A DNA stretch of 64,000 nucleotides. Origin: Polaribacter marinus. Its GTDB lineage: Bacteria > Bacteroidota > Bacteroidia > Flavobacteriales > Flavobacteriaceae. Below are positions 61,565-64,000 of the stretch, in pieces. The notes below the pieces were generated by a model. That model saw only the letters and a program-made list of their open reading frames with translations, did not search any database and had not been told where the DNA came from. Where the stretch lies: positions 1 to 64,000 of the forward strand of contig NZ_JAKQYM010000009.1 in NCBI RefSeq assembly GCF_022662535.1. Direction: 5' to 3'. Each line of letters starts with the position of its first letter. Position 1 is the stretch's first letter. Position numbers and translations under genes: made by a program.

Positions 61565-62280
61565 CAGATTTTACTATTTAAGTTTGCGGTAAATTTGATA
61601 GAGATTCCCAAGCTTGAAAATAATTGCACATACAATTGTTTTAGCTTCTGAAATAGTTCGTCTTCAGCAATTGTTTTGGGCTGATACACAACAATAACCT
61701 CTATGAATTTTGAAGGCATAATTCCTTGAGATTTGCCCAAAAACATTTTCACCAAAGCATCTCTTTGAGATTCTAATAAATGAATGTCTGCAACTCTAAA
61801 AACGGAAAACCATCGTGTATTTTCTTGTAAATCTGAAAAGACATATAGCTTACATTTACTAATAGAGTCTTTTTGCAAAACTTTTAATTCTTCTACAATT
61901 GGCAACCAAATAGAAGAATGGTTATAGGTACTACTATCTTTAGGTTTGTTTAATATATCTTCAACATCTTTATTAAAGTTAGCAACCAGCCTTCTTCGTT
62001 CCAGTTCATTCCCTAAAAGTGCCTTTTCTTGCCCCAAGGAAATTAAATCACGACTATTGTGTATCAAACTATTGATCCTTCCATACCTAAAAGTTGCAGA
62101 GCTCCATAAGTTTTTTTCATAACCAAATTGTGTGATGATCTCTTTTGCATCTGGTATTGCAACAAAATCAGTCTCTGTCATATCTTCCAATACCGAAATA
62201 ACGGTATTGGTATTTTCTGAATCGGCGCAGGCTGATAGCATCAGCCCAATCACCATTATGTAGATATACTTTTTCATCAT
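61564..62280 (-). CDS. Mobilisation-operon lipoprotein, VWA-like fold possible
   Basis: A 238-residue predicted lipoprotein: MMKKYIYIMVIGLMLSAC with lipobox LSAC. The mature part has KCKLYVFSDLQENT near residue 145, where a strand ends in a D-x-x-E/N-T pattern reminiscent of von Willebrand A folds, and SKFIEVIVVYQPK later as another strand. No named family. It directly follows the membrane protein gene (no gap) and overlaps the 43-aa gene by one base, so it belongs to the same operon. Confidence 0.65.
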   Translation of the reverse strand: MMKKYIYIMVIGLMLSACADSENTNTVISVLEDMTETDFVAIPDAKEIITQFGYEKNLWSSATFRYGRINSLIHNSRDLISLGQEKALLGNELERRRLVANFNKDVEDILNKPKDSSTYNHSSIWLPIVEELKVLQKDSISKCKLYVFSDLQENTRWFSVFRVADIHLLESQRDALVKMFLGKSQGIMPSKFIEVIVVYQPKTIAEDELFQKLKQLYVQLFSSLGISIKFTANLNSKI

Positions 62281-63453
62281 CTATAATTTTATTGCTTTAT
62301 GAAATGAGGGAAGTGTAGGAATGGTATCTCCAAAGAATTTTGGAACCTCTCCGTCAGAACGATAAATACAGTTGGTTGAATAAAATGTTTTTTGACTGTC
62401 TTCGAAAAAACGTTGAATCAATTCTTGAATGTCTTGTGCATAGATTTGTATTTGCCTTCTTGCAACTTCTGCTTCGGCTTGAACCTGACGTACAGAAATA
62501 ATTTCATCCTTTAGTTCTTGAATCTTTTTAGCCAATACTTCAACAGCTTCTTTGGTAATATTGTAGCGATCTAAAAGCTTTTTCTCTTTACTATTTAAAC
62601 CTCTAAACTCCACCACCAAGAATGCAATAATTGAAAAGAATAAGTTTAAACAAGCAAAATAAAGTGGGTGCACACCTGTCCCAAAATTGTTACTACTATT
62701 GAAAGTAGTCGTCCTAAAAATCCCTAAAATATAGAAGATGATAAAAAGGAAAATAAACGCTACAATAGTAATCATTCTCTTTTGTGCAGGAGTTTTACCT
62801 TTCGCAATGATTTCCCCTAAATTTTCTGCTAAAAAGAAAATCCCCAAACCAATTGCCAATCCAATGACATAAGAAACAATTAACGGGTAGCCCATGGCCT
62901 GTAAAGCCGTGCCCGAAAGGAGCGTATCAACCAACACTAAAAAAACAAGTGTTAAGCGTGTCCATTTATATCTATCTGCTTTTTTTAATAAAGAGTCATC
63001 GCATGCAGCTAATTCTCTCTTTTTTAAACGATGTTCTGTTTCTATTTTCTCTAGCTCTGTTGATAATTCGTGGAGTTTAATATCAGCTTCTTGCTTCTCT
63101 GAAATAATATGAAAACTTTCTATTTCAGATTGTAGTTCCTTCTTAGCAGTCATCATCATTTTTGAATATGCTCCCTCTATAACACCACTGTAAACATCTT
63201 TTTCACAAGTAGCTTCTGGTTTAGAGGGCTTCATTGCCCCTAAGTCTTGAGCTAACGGAATCGCAATAGTTGATTTAATCGCTTCATGCTCTTGGGTTAA
63301 CTTCTTTTCTAAATCTTCTATTTTATATCTAAAGATGGTGATGTTGTTACTTTTCTGTTTATTATCTATGGTTGCTTTCATAATTTCTTGTTTTTGAGTT
63401 ATAGATTGAATTGTTTCTAATTCTCCAAACTGATTTAGCATGGAAGAATTCAT
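62281..63453 (-). CDS. Coiled-coil membrane protein with four helices
   Basis: A 390-residue protein. Residues 40-160 are charged and helical, probably coiled coil. Four transmembrane segments lie near 166-186, 189-208, 228-246 and 263-282. A second coiled coil (STEKKLLDRYN-like KEKKLLDRYNITKEAVEVLAKKIQELKDEI) covers 287-350, followed by a short globular tail. No motif is recognised. In the mobilisation operon it could be a scaffold at the membrane. A second possible start, MLNQF, lies 12 nt downstream. Confidence 0.65.
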   Translation of the reverse strand: MNSSMLNQFGELETIQSITQKQEIMKATIDNKQKSNNITIFRYKIEDLEKKLTQEHEAIKSTIAIPLAQDLGAMKPSKPEATCEKDVYSGVIEGAYSKMMMTAKKELQSEIESFHIISEKQEADIKLHELSTELEKIETEHRLKKRELAACDDSLLKKADRYKWTRLTLVFLVLVDTLLSGTALQAMGYPLIVSYVIGLAIGLGIFFLAENLGEIIAKGKTPAQKRMITIVAFIFLFIIFYILGIFRTTTFNSSNNFGTGVHPLYFACLNLFFSIIAFLVVEFRGLNSKEKKLLDRYNITKEAVEVLAKKIQELKDEIISVRQVQAEAEVARRQIQIYAQDIQELIQRFFEDSQKTFYSTNCIYRSDGEVPKFFGDTIPTLPSFHKAIKL

Positions 63454-63477
63454 TTATTGTGTTTAAAAGTTTTGTTT

Positions 63478-63762
63478 TCATAAAATGTTTATTGAGTGAT
63501 TATTTTTTAATTCTTGATGGATAAATAATTTAAAACGGCAGATTTCTACTGCTGCAGGTAACTCTATGCCTTTGCTATTTTTAAATAATTTTAACAATTC
63601 GATTTCCGTATAATTTCCCTCTTCATAAGGAACTAATACATATTCGTTGGTTTTGTAATTGTGGTAGGCATCACAGTTTCTTTGCCTGTAGGTACTTACA
63701 AAATCATGGTTCAGTAAATAATTTCTTACACTTTTAAATGAGTAGGTGTTTTGTGTTTTCAT
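63478..63762 (-). CDS. Hypothetical protein of the mobilisation region
   Basis: A 94-residue cytoplasmic protein: MKTQNTYSFKSVRNYLLNHD, then RQRNCDAYHNYKTNEYVLVPYEEG and a C-terminal helix rich in Lys/Asn. The YHNYKTNEYVLVPYEEGNYTE stretch has a two-strand look. No family is recognised. It is the first gene after a strong terminator and is followed 24 nt later by the coiled-coil membrane protein gene. Confidence 0.6.
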   Translation of the reverse strand: MKTQNTYSFKSVRNYLLNHDFVSTYRQRNCDAYHNYKTNEYVLVPYEEGNYTEIELLKLFKNSKGIELPAAVEICRFKLFIHQELKNNHSINIL

Positions 63763-63789
63763 GAATTTCTTTTTTTAGTTTTAGAATAG

Positions 63790-63821
63790 AAAAGCACAGC
63801 TTCAGATAAAGCTGTGCTTTT
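63790..63821 (-). terminator. Terminator of the gene running off the window
   Basis: Perfect 13-bp inverted repeat AAAAGCACAGCTT/AAGCTGTGCTTTT (arms 63790-63802 and 63809-63821) with loop CAGATA and a T run on the minus strand. It separates the partial gene at 63826 from the mobilisation operon. Confidence 0.85.
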
Positions 63822-63825
63822 TTGA

Positions 63826-64000
63826 TTAAGAATTTAAAATATCACGTTGTAACCAAGCAAATGACCCTCCATTATCTGGAAACTGTCTCCCAGAATGTAT
63901 TGCAATTAAATACGCTTTATTCTGTAACTCGTTTTGCTTGAACAAACAAAAAACTAGCTTGGAAAGTTTGTGCGTGCTTTCTGCATACTTAAAATAGTAT
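63826..64000 (-). CDS. Partial CDS at the window edge
   Basis: An open frame of 57 codons plus stop enters from the right edge: YYFKYAESTHKLSKLVFCLF, then KQNELQNKAYLIAIHSGRQF and PDNGGSFAWLQRDILNS. Its stop is followed directly by a strong terminator, which supports a real gene end. The start lies beyond position 64,000. I do not recognise the family; the ending contains a GRQFPDNGGSF motif. Confidence 0.6.
   Translation of the reverse strand, partial: YYFKYAESTHKLSKLVFCLFKQNELQNKAYLIAIHSGRQFPDNGGSFAWLQRDILNS

Overview
The window reads as the chromosome of an AT-rich marine-type member of the Flavobacteriaceae (Bacteroidota), possibly near Polaribacter or Tenacibaculum; the genus is a guess. 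The case rests on Bacteroidota-style -7 boxes (TAnnTTTG) close upstream of many genes, near absence of Shine-Dalgarno sequences, and a typical gene set: GlnRS, acyl-ACP desaturase with PlsC, TrxR-like ferredoxin reductase, YicC-gmk-nadD, a GH3-family protein, DUF6341/DUF6427 next to upp, and a TonB receptor with a carboxypeptidase-regulatory domain. Several starts appear to be TTG, and palindromic terminators sit between many convergent genes.

Region 1 (about 1-47,950) is ordinary core chromosome. In order it holds: a giant alpha-2-macroglobulin lipoprotein and tRNA-Cys; folB, a zinc-ribbon protein, glnS and a small DUF6370-like lipoprotein; an aldo/keto reductase, pgk and a DNA polymerase III delta' subunit; a MATE / enoyl-CoA hydratase / MOSC operon; a universal stress protein, an AddB-like nuclease and an omega-amidase; a small membrane protein / plsC / desaturase operon; a TonB receptor; an M23 peptidase with pgi; DUF3108; three aromatic amino-acid dioxygenases (tryptophan 2,3-dioxygenase, HPPD, homogentisate dioxygenase); an Fe-S/redox block (Mrp, NifU domain, FNR, ferredoxin); an alkyltransferase-like protein, trmB, DUF6341, DUF6427 and upp; a Kbp-like BON-LysM protein; an EamA transporter; yicC-gmk-nadD-M23-GH3-(28-aa ORF)-queD; and pth, rplY and prs. 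It ends at a tRNA-Leu(CAA).

Region 2 (about 47,950-64,000) is accessory DNA. It starts directly after the tRNA-Leu terminator with two copies of a 9-nt repeat spaced 11 nt, a likely integration scar. First comes a compact four-gene operon on the + strand: an SPPY-type DNA methyltransferase, an unrecognised 337-aa protein, an AAA/Orc-like ATPase and a PIN-fold nuclease candidate. I do not recognise this set as a named system; it is the best candidate here for an undescribed defence or DNA-modification system. Next are an orphan class-3 lipase lipoprotein and a hairpin-rich non-coding stretch. The rest, on the minus strand, is a mobilisation module: two small hypotheticals, a four-helix membrane protein with coiled coils, a lipoprotein, a 43-aa micro-protein, a coupling ATPase without its own membrane segments, DUF2958, an accessory protein and a HUH relaxase. 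A 1271-aa surface protein with eleven BspA-type repeats and a C-terminal peptidoglycan-binding domain follows; its composition suggests foreign origin. No integrase or complete type IV secretion apparatus is visible, so the element is probably mobilisable and continues past position 64,000.
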